64,000 bases of DNA from Tessaracoccus palaemonis (lineage in GTDB: Bacteria; Actinomycetota; Actinomycetes; Propionibacteriales; Propionibacteriaceae): positions 1,612,001 through 1,676,000 of the forward strand of contig NZ_CP079216.1 in NCBI RefSeq assembly GCF_019316905.1, given 5' to 3'. This document shows positions 18,322 to 26,745 of this stretch, piece after piece. The position numbers were made by a program, and so were the translations under genes. The notes below the pieces were generated by a model, which searched no databases, was not told the origin of the DNA, and saw only the letters and a program-made list of their open reading frames with translations. Each line of letters opens with the position of its first letter. The stretch's first letter is position 1.

Positions 18322-19995
18322 ATGGCGACCTGCGTCCCCGAGCAGCCCGCGTTCACCACGACCTCCGAGAAGGAGGTGTGGAAGAAGCTGCGGAAGCAGC
18401 TCGGACCTGACTGCGTGCTGCTGGCGAACTACCGCCTCAGCGACCAGCACAAGGACCACGAGTCCGACCTCGTCGCGCTCATGCCCGACTCCGGCATCGT
18501 CGTGATCGAGGTGAAGGGCAGCCACGTCTGGACCGACGCCGACGGCGGCTGGATGATCGCCCGGGAAGGCGGGGAGGAGCGCATCCACCCCGTCGACCAG
18601 GCCCGCGACGCGACCTACGCGATGCGCAACTACGTCGAGCGTGATCCCCGCTGGGGGTCGCGCACGCGAATCAGGTGGAGCCACCACGTCGTCCTGGCGC
18701 GCACCGAGCTGGACTCGAACTTCGCCACACCGGACTGCCCCCGCTGGCAGGTCTCCGGACAGGGGGACCTCGAGAACCTGGGAGAGCGGATCTGGGACAC
18801 GACCTCCCTGCACCGCACGGACGCGCGCCCACCGACGCAGGACGACGTCGAGCTGATCCAGGAGATTCTCCGGGGTCGGCACCTACCCACCAGGGTCGAG
18901 TCGTCGATCGCCGAGGACCGCGCCGATCTCGCCGACCGGCTCACCATGGAGCAGGCCAGCCTGCTGAAGGTGACGCGACTGCTCAACCGGATGGAGATAC
19001 GCGGCGCCGCCGGCAGCGGGAAGACGGTGCTCGCCATCCGCCAGGCGGCCGACCTGGCCGGGGGCGTGCTGACCGACAAACGGCAGCGGGTCGCGGTGGT
19101 CTGCTACAGCTACGGGCTCGCTCATCATCTCAAGCGGAACCTGGAGGTGGGTTCCAGGAGCAAGCGGCCGGCCTTCGTCGGCACCTTCGAGGACCTTGCA
19201 CGGAAGTGGGGCATCGAGATCACCGGATCGCGCGACGACTCCGAGTTCTGGGAGGACACGCTGCCGCGCCTGATGGCCGAGCGCGCAATGACCCTGGCCG
19301 ACGGCCAGAAGTTCGATGCCTTCATCATCGACGAGGCGCAGGACTTCGCGGAGGACTGGTGGACGCCGCTGCTGGCCGCGCTCCGCGACGAGGAGACGGG
19401 CGGGATCTTCGCCTACAGCGACGAGAGGCAGAGGGTCTTCGCCCGCTTCGGGCGCCCGTCGGTGGCGCTGGTGCCGCTGGTTCTCGACCACAACCTGCGC
19501 AACACCCGCCAGATCGCGCAGAGCTTCGCCTCGCTCGCCCCGACGTCGATGGTGTTGCGGGGCGGAGAAGGGCCGGAGGTCGAGTTCGTCGAGGTGGACG
19601 TCGCCGACGCGCTGGATGCCGCGGATGACCAGGTCGAGCGCCTCATGGACGAGGGCTGGCGACCAGGGGACATCGCCCTGCTGACGACCGGCGCCAGGCA
19701 CCCGGTGCAGAAGGAGCAGCAGGAGGCGGTCGGGTTCGCGGCCTACTGGGAGGACTTCTGGTCCGAGGAGGACGTGTTCTACGGGCACGTCCTCGGGTTC
19801 AAGGGCATGGAACGACGCGCCGTCGTCCTCTGCCTCAACGAGCACGGCAGTCGCGAGCGCAGCCGGGAGCGCCTCTACGTAGGCCTGTCCCGCGCCACGG
19901 ACAAGCTGATCGTCGTCGGCGACCCGGACGTCATCGAGAGGGTCGGCGGCCCCGATGTCCTGAGTCGCCTCCGCGAGGGCGTCACCGGGGCCTGA
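18322..19995 (+). CDS. NERD nuclease-related domain / UvrD-like helicase
   Basis: 557 residues, ATG after GAGGAGA. The N-terminal NERD domain (about 15-130; ESDLVALMPDSGIVVIEVKG holds the D...E-x-K nuclease-like motif) is joined to a superfamily 1 ATPase. Walker A is GAAGSGKTVLA (about 232), motif II DEAQDF (about 335), and the C-terminal helicase motif is RLYVGLSRATDKLIVVG (about 515-531). Such NERD-helicases act on DNA or RNA ends, and some occur in defence or mobile contexts, but no partner genes are seen here. Confidence 0.88.
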   Translation: MATCVPEQPAFTTTSEKEVWKKLRKQLGPDCVLLANYRLSDQHKDHESDLVALMPDSGIVVIEVKGSHVWTDADGGWMIAREGGEERIHPVDQARDATYAMRNYVERDPRWGSRTRIRWSHHVVLARTELDSNFATPDCPRWQVSGQGDLENLGERIWDTTSLHRTDARPPTQDDVELIQEILRGRHLPTRVESSIAEDRADLADRLTMEQASLLKVTRLLNRMEIRGAAGSGKTVLAIRQAADLAGGVLTDKRQRVAVVCYSYGLAHHLKRNLEVGSRSKRPAFVGTFEDLARKWGIEITGSRDDSEFWEDTLPRLMAERAMTLADGQKFDAFIIDEAQDFAEDWWTPLLAALRDEETGGIFAYSDERQRVFARFGRPSVALVPLVLDHNLRNTRQIAQSFASLAPTSMVLRGGEGPEVEFVEVDVADALDAADDQVERLMDEGWRPGDIALLTTGARHPVQKEQQEAVGFAAYWEDFWSEEDVFYGHVLGFKGMERRAVVLCLNEHGSRERSRERLYVGLSRATDKLIVVGDPDVIERVGGPDVLSRLREGVTGA

Positions 19996-20076
19996 TGTCA
20001 CGGGGCAGACCTGGTCTGAGGCCCTGACGGCCGGGGCAGGGCAGTCGTGTTGCGCTGGACCGCTGCGGAGCATATG

Positions 20077-20107
20077 GTTGACGCCGGTCAACTATTGACC
20101 GGTCAAT
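20077..20107. promoter_or_regulatory. Two adjacent palindromic operators for MFS-MarR operon
   Basis: GTTGAC-GCCG-GTCAAC (20077-20092) and, two bases on, the perfect palindrome ATTGACCGGTCAAT (20094-20107). Both share the GAC/GTC core and lie 50-80 bp upstream of the MFS start. Because a MarR regulator is encoded in the same operon, these are its likely sites (autoregulation; inference). Confidence 0.65.
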
Positions 20108-20159
20108 TTCTTCTGTGACGCCAACCGCGCCCATTCTCACCGAAGGACCCCCTTCCTGC

Positions 20160-21770
20160 ATGTCAGCTGATACCACTGCGCCCTCGAGCGACCTCAACCA
20201 GACTCCGGTGGAACATCGTCGCGTCCTGGAGGCGCTGGCCGGACTCATCCTCGGGATGTTCGTGTCCATGCTCGCCTCCACGGTCGTCTCGACGTCCCTT
20301 CCGGTGATCGTGCACGACCTCGAGGGAGACCAGAACTCCTACACCTGGGTGGTCACCGCCACGCTCCTGACCACAGCAATCTCGACGCCCATCTGGGGCA
20401 AGCTCGCCGACCTCACCAACCGCAAGCTGCTCTATCAGCTGGCCATCGTGATCTTCGTGCTTGCCACCGCCGCAGCCGGCTTCTCCCAGAGCGCCGCCAT
20501 GCTCATCGCCATGCGCGCGATCCAGGGAATCGGAGCCGGCGGCCTCGCCGCCGTCAGCCAGGTCCTGATGGCCGACATCCTCAGCCCCAGGGAGCGGGGC
20601 CGCTACATGGGCCTGTTCGGGGCCGTCATGGCCGTGTCCACCATCGGCGGTCCGCTGCTCGGCGGCCTGATCACCGACTCCATCGGCTGGCGCTGGAACT
20701 TCTTCGTCGCCCTGCCCGTCGCGATCCTCGCGCTCGTGATCGTGCAGCTCACCCTGCACACCCCGCCGCGCCGCCCGGGGAAGGCGAGCATCGACTACCT
20801 CGGCATCGTCCTTCTCGCGGTGGCCGTGTCGCTCGTGCTGATCTGGATCACCTACGCCGGCGACTCCTACGACTGGTGGAGCACCACGACGCTCTGGATG
20901 GTCGGGGGCGCGGTGATCTGCGCCGTCGCGTTCGTCATCGTCGAGCTGCGCTCCAGCGAACCGCTGATCCCGCTCACGCTGTTCAGCGACGCGACCTTCA
21001 CGCTCGCCGTCATCGCGTCGATCGCGACCGGCATCGCCATGTTCGGCGCCTCGGTCTTCCTCAGCCAGTACATGCAGCTCTCCCGCGGCGCGACCCCCAC
21101 CGAGGCCGGCCTGATGACCATCCCGATGATCGCCGGCCTGCTCATCACGTCGATCGTCGTCGGCGGGCTCATCTCCAGGCATGGCATCTGGAAGCCCTAT
21201 CTCGTCGTCGGCAGCGTGCTGCTGACGGCCGGCGCGGCCCTGCTGTCGACCATCCACTACGACACGAACTTCGCGCTCGTGTCCGTGTACATGTTCCTGC
21301 TCGGCGCAGGCGTCGGGATGACGATGCAGAACCTCGTGCTGGTCGTCCAGAACCGGGCCCTGCCCTCCCAGATCGGCGTCGCCAGCTCGGGCGTGACGTT
21401 CTTCCGCAGTCTCGGCGGCACCATCGGCGTCACGGTGATGGGCGCCGGCCTGGCGTCCCATGTGACCGAGCAGCTCACCCAGCGCAAGGGCGAGCTCATG
21501 CAGGCGGTCGCCAGCCTCGGCGACAAGGCCGCCTACTGGGGCCAGCAGCTCCAGTCGACCTCGGTGCCCAAGGTCTCCGAGATGCCGGAGCCGATCCGGG
21601 TCATCTTCGAGGACGTCTACGCGCAAGGCATCTCGCACGCGTTCCAGCTGGCCGTGCCGTTCGCGGTGCTCAGCATCCTCGCGATCGCCTTCCTCCCGAA
21701 CGCGCCGCTGACCCGGATGACCACCAGTCAGCGCGCCGAGGAGTCGGCGGTCGCGGTGGACAATGGGTAG
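20160..21770 (+). CDS. MFS drug/solute exporter, DHA2 (14-TM) type
   Basis: 536 residues from ATG 20160; a GTG 45 bases upstream lacks a ribosome site. About 14 transmembrane helices. The loop 2-3 motif GKLADLTNRK (motif A) and the helix 5 motif (LGGLITDSIGWRWNFFVALP) are those of proton-driven multidrug exporters of the EmrB/QacA class. It forms an operon with the following MarR gene without a gap and sits behind two palindromes. The drug or metabolite exported cannot be read from sequence. Confidence 0.92.
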   Translation: MSADTTAPSSDLNQTPVEHRRVLEALAGLILGMFVSMLASTVVSTSLPVIVHDLEGDQNSYTWVVTATLLTTAISTPIWGKLADLTNRKLLYQLAIVIFVLATAAAGFSQSAAMLIAMRAIQGIGAGGLAAVSQVLMADILSPRERGRYMGLFGAVMAVSTIGGPLLGGLITDSIGWRWNFFVALPVAILALVIVQLTLHTPPRRPGKASIDYLGIVLLAVAVSLVLIWITYAGDSYDWWSTTTLWMVGGAVICAVAFVIVELRSSEPLIPLTLFSDATFTLAVIASIATGIAMFGASVFLSQYMQLSRGATPTEAGLMTIPMIAGLLITSIVVGGLISRHGIWKPYLVVGSVLLTAGAALLSTIHYDTNFALVSVYMFLLGAGVGMTMQNLVLVVQNRALPSQIGVASSGVTFFRSLGGTIGVTVMGAGLASHVTEQLTQRKGELMQAVASLGDKAAYWGQQLQSTSVPKVSEMPEPIRVIFEDVYAQGISHAFQLAVPFAVLSILAIAFLPNAPLTRMTTSQRAEESAVAVDNG

Positions 21771-22238
21771 ATGAACCCGCACCCAACCGACCGTGACGTG
21801 GCGGTCAAGGAGCTCGAGGGCGCGCTCCTTGACCTCATGTCCGAGTTCCGGCGCTTCTACGCGCACGCCGCGGAGCTGATCAGCCCCGGTATGGCCGTCG
21901 GGACGTTCCGGGCACTCATCATGGTCGACCGGATGGGCCCGACGACGGTCTCGGCCGTCGCGGAGCGGCTGCGCCTCGACAAGGGGCTGTGCAGCCGGCA
22001 CGTGAGCGACCTCGTGCGTCTCGGCCTGGTCGACCGCGTGGTCGACCAGGCGGACCGGAGGGTGCGGCGCCTCGTCGTCACGCCAGAGGCCACCCGCCGA
22101 CTCGACGCTGTGCGGGTCAGCTACGAGCACATGATGGCCGGCGGGCTCGGCGACTGGCCGGTCGACCAGGTCGAGCGGCTCAGCTCGCTGATCACCGACC
22201 TCGCCGCCGGCCTGAGGGCCACCCCGGCCGGCGGGTGA
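21771..22238 (+). CDS. MarR-family transcriptional regulator
   Basis: 155 residues with a winged helix (about 50-115: TTVSAVAERLRLDKGLCSRHVSDLVRLG and wing DQADRRVRRLVVT). The ATG directly follows the MFS stop codon. MarR proteins release DNA on binding phenolic or other small ligands; here it presumably represses the pump operon through the two palindromes upstream of the MFS gene. Confidence 0.92.
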   Translation: MNPHPTDRDVAVKELEGALLDLMSEFRRFYAHAAELISPGMAVGTFRALIMVDRMGPTTVSAVAERLRLDKGLCSRHVSDLVRLGLVDRVVDQADRRVRRLVVTPEATRRLDAVRVSYEHMMAGGLGDWPVDQVERLSSLITDLAAGLRATPAGG

Positions 22239-22247
22239 GCCGACGGC

Positions 22248-22550
22248 TCAGGCGGCTTCCTTCAGCTTCCTGGCATCCTTGACCGCGCGGTCGATGGAGG
22301 TGGCGAGCGGCTTCGGGCGGATGAACACCAGCACCACGACCGCAACGGCCGCCAGCGGGGCCAGCCACAGGTAGACGGGGGTCAGGGCGTCGTTGTAGGC
22401 GCCGACGATGATGCTCTGCACCGCGTCCGGCAGGGAGTGGACCAGCTCGGGCGTGAAGCTGCTCGTGTCTCCGACGCTCGCCGCGGCCTCCGCGGGCATG
22501 CGCTCCGCGAGGAGCCCGGCCAGGTTGGAGGCGAACACCGAACCGACGAC
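22248..22550 (-). pseudogene. C-terminal remnant of an MFS (DHA2) exporter
   Basis: About 100 residues (VVGSVFASNLAGLLAERMP ... TPVYLWLAPLAAVAVVVLVF ... LATSID) match the last periplasmic segment and final transmembrane helix of DHA2 exporters, ending in a charged tail. The rest of the gene (over 400 residues) is absent. The sequence just upstream (to about 22646) is unrelated, so any translation from the ATG there would give a short chimera. Distinct from, and convergent with, the intact MFS gene next door. Confidence 0.65.
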
Positions 22551-22768
22551 CGGCTGGCGGCTCGTCTTGGTTGCTGGTTGAGCGGGTGGGTCTCGCGGGT
22601 ACTTCGACCATCGAGTCGCTGCCGGGGCAGTCTCTTTCTCGTTCATGCCGTCGGTTCTCTTCTGAGTTGTGGACACCGGCGCTGCCCGCAAGGTTTCGCA
22701 GCATACAAAGGGGCTCCCCACGGAGCAGGCTGTGGCCGTCCGAGAGATACATGTGGGAGATTGGGAGC

Positions 22769-22930
22769 ATGGACCCGCTCACAAGCATCGTCTTCACTGT
22801 CGTCACGGCCGCTGTCGCCTTCTACGTCCTCTACTGGGTGGTTCGAAGGGCTGTCGCCGGTGGGATCCGCGACGCCGCGAGCACTGCGGACATCGCTCCG
22901 GGGGCGACCACCAACGACGTCCCCCGGTAG
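22769..22930 (+). CDS. Small single-pass membrane protein
   Basis: 53 residues: MDPLTSIVFTV, one transmembrane helix (about 7-25), then a basic stretch WVVRRAVAGGIRDAAS. A TGGGAGA site lies nine bases upstream of the ATG. No family recognised. Could be a small membrane peptide or a chance frame. Confidence 0.45.
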   Translation: MDPLTSIVFTVVTAAVAFYVLYWVVRRAVAGGIRDAASTADIAPGATTNDVPR

Positions 22931-23543
22931 CGCCGCGCGAACGGCACGCTTCTCCGCGTCGCGTTGCCCTCTTGGGACCCAGCGTCGCGGCGGTCAAGAG
23001 GCTGGGCTGCCAACCTCGTTCGTGGTGTCTGGGGTTCGCCGGCCGCCGGCAGTAGAGCAGATTGGCGGACTCGAGTGCTCGATACCGCACTGCCGCTGGG
23101 ATACCAGTGGCAGCAGGCTGCGTCACAGACAGTCGGGGTCGCTTTCCCTGCAGGGTCCCCGGCCACAGGCATCCCGGTATGCGCCGAAGAGCCTCTGTCT
23201 TCACCTTCCCCCCGACGGATTCATCTGCCAGCTTCGCACAGTTCAGTGCCGTCTGCGCAGGGCCGGCCAGACCCAGTGCCCATATCGTGAATGTGCGATC
23301 CCTCCACCTCCACAGGGTGACGGGTTGAACAATATAGTATATTGCGGACTTCTTGACAAATACACTGGGATCGCGGCCCATCGCCGCGCACGACGCCACC
23401 ACGGAACTCGTTCGGAGCAGACGACTTTCAGACGCCCACCCCGCGGGCATGCCAGGCAGATACCACCCGTTGCCGCCGCCAGATTCCCACTGCGGGTATG
23501 GCGAACACCTCAACGCGGAGGTCTGAGTTTCTAGGAGATTTTC
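22931..23543. other. 613-bp intergenic region
   Basis: No convincing gene on either strand: long frames exist but have no recognisable protein features. It contains an AT-rich palindrome (23330-23344), a TTGACA at 23353-23358, and the ribosome site AGGAGA of the split secreted-protein gene at its right end. It is probably the long leader/promoter region of that gene. Confidence 0.5.
23330..23344. promoter_or_regulatory. AT-rich palindrome CAATATA-G-TATATTG
   Basis: Perfect 7-1-7 inverted repeat made almost entirely of A/T in GC-rich surroundings, about 200 bp upstream of the secreted-protein gene, with TTGAAC next to it. It could be an operator or a promoter core; no regulator is encoded nearby. 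Confidence 0.4.
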
Positions 23544-23676
23544 TTGAATAGACACATTCAGCGAGCGCTTGCAGCATCCACTGCGGCTCTCAGCGCATGC
23601 GCGCTCCTCGTCCCGACCGGAGCATTCGCGTCAGATACAGTTAGCGAGAAGGAATTCATCGCACAGGTCACCGGCG

Positions 23677-24760
23677 GTGTCAACTCGTCGAAGCAACATC
23701 GGCTGCGAGGAGGGCCTCGAACTTCTCCCTCGGGGTGTAGAACCCCAGTGATGCTCGGGGGCGGTCGTTGAGCTCATCGGCGATCGCGTCGAGGTAGGCC
23801 TGGTTGCTGGTGATGTAGGTGCCCTTGGGTAGGTACTCCCGGATCAGTCCGTTGGTGTTTTCGTTGGTGCCCCGTTCCCATGGCGAGCGGGAATGGGCGA
23901 AGTAGACCGGCAGGTTCACGGCAGCGGTCAACCGGGCATGTTCGGCCATCTCGGATCCTTGGTCCCAGGTCAGCGAGGTCCGCAGTACCTCGGGGAAGGG
24001 CCACATCCGCTCGGCCAGGGTGTCGGCCACCGCGACGGCTTTCTTCCCCTCGGGGAGGCCGCAGATGATAGTGAAACGGGTGACTCGTTCCACCAGCGTG
24101 GCTGCTGCTGATTTGCCGTGGGCCCCGATGATCAGGTCTCCCTCCCATGCACCGGGGATCCTTCGTTCGGTGACGTCGGCGGGCCGGTCATCGATCGAGA
24201 CCATCGCGACGATCGGGGCCCGGCGCCCGTCTTTTGAGCGTGGTTCACGGCTGGTGCGCTTGGATCTGAGCATCACCGAGTGGCGGGCCAGCTCGCCCTT
24301 GGGGAGGGCGTAGATGAACCGGTAGATCGCTTCGTGGGAGACCTGCGCACCATCAGCGGGTGTGGAGTGGACCATGGTCTCCACAGTGGGGTCACAGGCC
24401 TCCAGACGCAACCGTCCCGCGATCTGGCGTGGCGTTCGGGAGCGTTTCAGGTCGCCCATCACCCGGGCCCGCAGTACCGGGTCGGCATCGATCTTGCGGG
24501 TCTGGGGTCGTCGGCGGCGACGCTGGGCCTCGACATCGGCTCTCACCACGCGGTAGCCGCAGGTCTTAGTGGAGTTACGCCGGATTTCACGGCTGATGAC
24601 GGACGGGGCCCGATCGATGTGGACCGCGATCCGGCGGATGCCCCAGCCGGCCTTCAGACCGGTGGAGATCTCGGCCCTGTCGTGGGCGGTCAGTGGCCGT
24701 CGTTGCGTCACGCGGGAGAACCTCTCATTGACCTGCAGTGTTGCTTCCACGGTATGACAC
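23677..24760 (-). mobile_element. IS30-family insertion sequence (copy 1)
   Basis: About 1.08 kb bounded by imperfect 22-bp inverted repeats: left 23677-23698 (GTGTCA ... GAAGCAACA) and right 24739-24760 (TGTTGCTTC ... TGACAC), 18 of 22 matching. One transposase fills the interior on the minus strand. It sits inside the secreted-protein gene. I could not identify a clear 2-3 bp target duplication. Confidence 0.85.
23680..24711 (-). CDS. IS30-family transposase
   Basis: 343 residues from GTG 24711 (AGAGG nine bases upstream); the apparent upstream extension runs outside the element. The N-terminal helix-turn-helix (TAHDRAEISTGLKAGWGIRR) binds the inverted repeats. The DDE catalytic core shows WEGDLIIG (first Asp), LTWDQGSEM (second Asp) and NENTNGLIREYLPKG (Glu region). 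The stop lies within the left inverted repeat. The frame is intact, so this copy may still be active. Confidence 0.93.
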   Translation of the reverse strand: MTQRRPLTAHDRAEISTGLKAGWGIRRIAVHIDRAPSVISREIRRNSTKTCGYRVVRADVEAQRRRRRPQTRKIDADPVLRARVMGDLKRSRTPRQIAGRLRLEACDPTVETMVHSTPADGAQVSHEAIYRFIYALPKGELARHSVMLRSKRTSREPRSKDGRRAPIVAMVSIDDRPADVTERRIPGAWEGDLIIGAHGKSAAATLVERVTRFTIICGLPEGKKAVAVADTLAERMWPFPEVLRTSLTWDQGSEMAEHARLTAAVNLPVYFAHSRSPWERGTNENTNGLIREYLPKGTYITSNQAYLDAIADELNDRPRASLGFYTPREKFEALLAADVASTS

Positions 24761-25424
24761 TGCCACCGCCTACGCGGACGAACACCCGGCTGACGTCGAG
24801 GGTTTCCAGGAACTCGTCCGGTCACTGGGAGGCACGTCGACCGCTTCCACCCAGACTCTCTACGTGGACGAGGTACCTGGACTCGACCCGACAACCGTGA
24901 CCCCCGGAGGTCCGACGGCGCGCGGCAACTTCCCCGACGACGTGTTCACTGTGAGCATCGTCTCCGGGTCGGTCGGCACGACCAAGGTTGTGACGGGCTC
25001 CTTCAACTGGCGAGACAGCTTCTCCGGGCAGGGGGCACCGCTGAATTTCGCTGCGCTCCGGTTCAGCAGTGGCTGTGGGACCATGTCTGGACACGCCTCC
25101 TCGACCAAGAGCGTTACCGGTGCTTCAACCAAGCGCACATCGCTCCGATCTGCAGGTGTCGGCACCAACTCCCCGATCTGGAACGTCAACGCAACCACAT
25201 CAGGGTTCGCAAATCAGGCTGACGTCGGCGCTTTCACGGTGAAGTACGACACCAAGGGATGCGGCTCCAAGAAGGTTCAGGCCGCCTTCGACTACGAAGC
25301 CAATCAGGGTGGATCAGTCGTCTCGGTCAGCGCCGGTTGGAGAGGCCTGAATATCGGCTACAACAGCGTTGGACTTGAGCTCACGAAGTCGTCCAAGGCA
25401 ATCACCATCAACTGATTCACATCA

Positions 25425-25466
25425 GACAATGGTGGTGCAGGCGACATTGCCGGCACCACCATTGTC
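25425..25466 (+). terminator. Terminator hairpin after split secreted-protein gene
   Basis: Perfect 14-bp stem GACAATGGTGGTGC (25425-25438) with its complement (25453-25466) and a 14-base loop, ten bases after the stop codon. No T-run follows, as is usual in high-GC actinobacteria. Confidence 0.75.
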
Positions 25467-25519
25467 CGGTTCCTCCCCGAGCTACTCAGACCTACATTCC
25501 ACGGAGACCACGTGGGCGG

Positions 25520-26613
25520 TGTCTTGGCGTCGTAGGAACACCCCCTGGCTGGCGTGGGCGATCGATCGGGGTGCTCGGATGGTGCGGATGGCGTTGTCGT
25601 TTTCTGATCGGTCGGATATCTCGACCGCGTCGGAGGCCGGCTGGGGAGTCCGGAAGCTCGCTCGTCACCTGGGTAGTTGCGCTTGGGTGATCTTCCGGGA
25701 GATCCACCGGAACACTACCAAGACTCGCGGCTGCCAGGCCGTGACCGCGGACGTGGCCGCGCAGCGCCGCCGTTCCCGCTTCCGGGCGCGGAAGGTCGCC
25801 GCCGACCCGGTGCTCCAGGCCCGCGTGGAAGCGGACCTGGCCGTCGTGGACCCCGAACGAGATCGCGGGCCACTTGCGTCTGGAAGCCGCAGACCCGACC
25901 GTTGAGCGCATGGGCAACTCTCCCGACGCAGCAGGCCGGACCGTCTCCGGCGAGGCGATCTACCAGTACATCTACGCCATCCCCCGCGGAGAACTCGCCC
26001 GCAAGGGCATCTTCCTGCAATCCAAGAGGACCACGCGGAAGCCCCGCACCACGGGCCGGTCACGGGGCGGGCCGATCATCGGAATGGTCCCACTCTCCGA
26101 ACGGGGCGAGGACGCCGCCGAGCGCCGGTCCCCGGCCACTGGGAAGGGGACCTGATCATCGGGAAAAACGGCGCCTCCTGCGCGGCAACGCTGGTGGAGC
26201 GGATGAGCGGCTTCACCGGACTGCTGGCCCTGCCCTCGAAACACGCCGAACACGCTGCGGATACCGTGATCAAGTACTTCAACGCTCTGCCTGAGATGAT
26301 GCGGGCCTCGCTGGCCTGGGACCAGGCAAGCGAGATGGCCCACTACGCCAAGGTCACCCTCGCGACCGCGATGCCGGTCTACTTCGCTGACCCCCACTCG
26401 CCCTGGCAGCGACCATCGAACGAGAACACGAACCGGCTCTACCGGGAGTACCTTCCCAAGGGCACGAAGATCCCCGATCACCAGCCCTACCTCACCGCGA
26501 TCGCCGGGGAGATCAACAACCGCCCCCGCCGCCGGCTGGGCTACCTCACCCCGACAGAGGCATTTCACCCGGCTACTGGCCGGCGAACCCCATGTTGCTT
26601 CCACGCCTTGACA
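25520..26613 (+). mobile_element. IS30-family insertion sequence (copy 2, decayed)
   Basis: About 1.09 kb between 21-bp imperfect inverted repeats: left 25520-25540 (TGTCTTGGCG ... GGAACA) and right 26593-26613 (TGTTGC ... CGCCTTGACA). The ends are the same type as copy 1 and the size is nearly equal, but the orientation is opposite and the transposase is broken. Clearly a related but not identical element. Confidence 0.75.
25579..26611 (+). pseudogene. IS30-family transposase with three frameshifts
   Basis: Homologous along its length to the copy 1 transposase but in shifting frames. 25579 to about 25850 gives the HTH part (MVRMALSFSDRSDISTASEAG). From about 25851 a +1 frame gives PNEIAGHLRLEAADPTVE. 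From about 26128 the first frame returns (VPGHWEGDLIIGKNG). At about 26568 a further shift gives LLAGEPHVASTP and the stop at 26609-26611. DDE residues are still present. No single frame makes a working protein. Confidence 0.8.
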
Positions 26614-26745
26614 CCACCGTGGACCACTTGAGGAGAGAACTCCAGAGCGCCTTCTCCTTCGGAGCAACCACTGCAAAGCGCCGGACATATGGCCGACTGA
26701 GCAGCGCTTCCCGTCGCCTTCATCAAGCGCGTCTCGTCGCTCCTT

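Larger units (their letters stand above)
23544..25415 (+). pseudogene. Secreted protein gene split by an IS30-type element
   Basis: The 5' part (23544-23677) starts at TTG behind AGGAGA and encodes a signal peptide (basic start, hydrophobic ALAASTAALSACALLVP, cleavage after GAFA). The 3' part (24761-25415) encodes the mature region, rich in Ser, Thr, Gly and Val and with two Cys pairs. Removing 23678-24760 (1083 bp) rejoins the frames into 262 residues. The right-hand fragment could still be translated from GTG 24738 inside the IS end but would lack a signal. No family recognised; an extracellular beta-rich protein is likely. GC content is visibly lower than in core genes, suggesting acquisition. 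Confidence 0.78.

Noticed and set aside
20163-22130. 655-residue minus-strand frame
   Set aside because: Exact antisense of the MFS and MarR genes; composition (His/Asp/Arg-rich) is typical of a high-GC shadow frame.
22437-23534. Long frames across the 22.4-23.5 kb gap as genes
   Set aside because: Neither strand gives recognisable motifs, and the frames cross the MFS stump and the leader region.
23677-24760. Target-site duplication for IS30 copy 1
   Set aside because: No 2-3 bp identical sequence could be placed at both ends without ambiguity about the exact element boundary.
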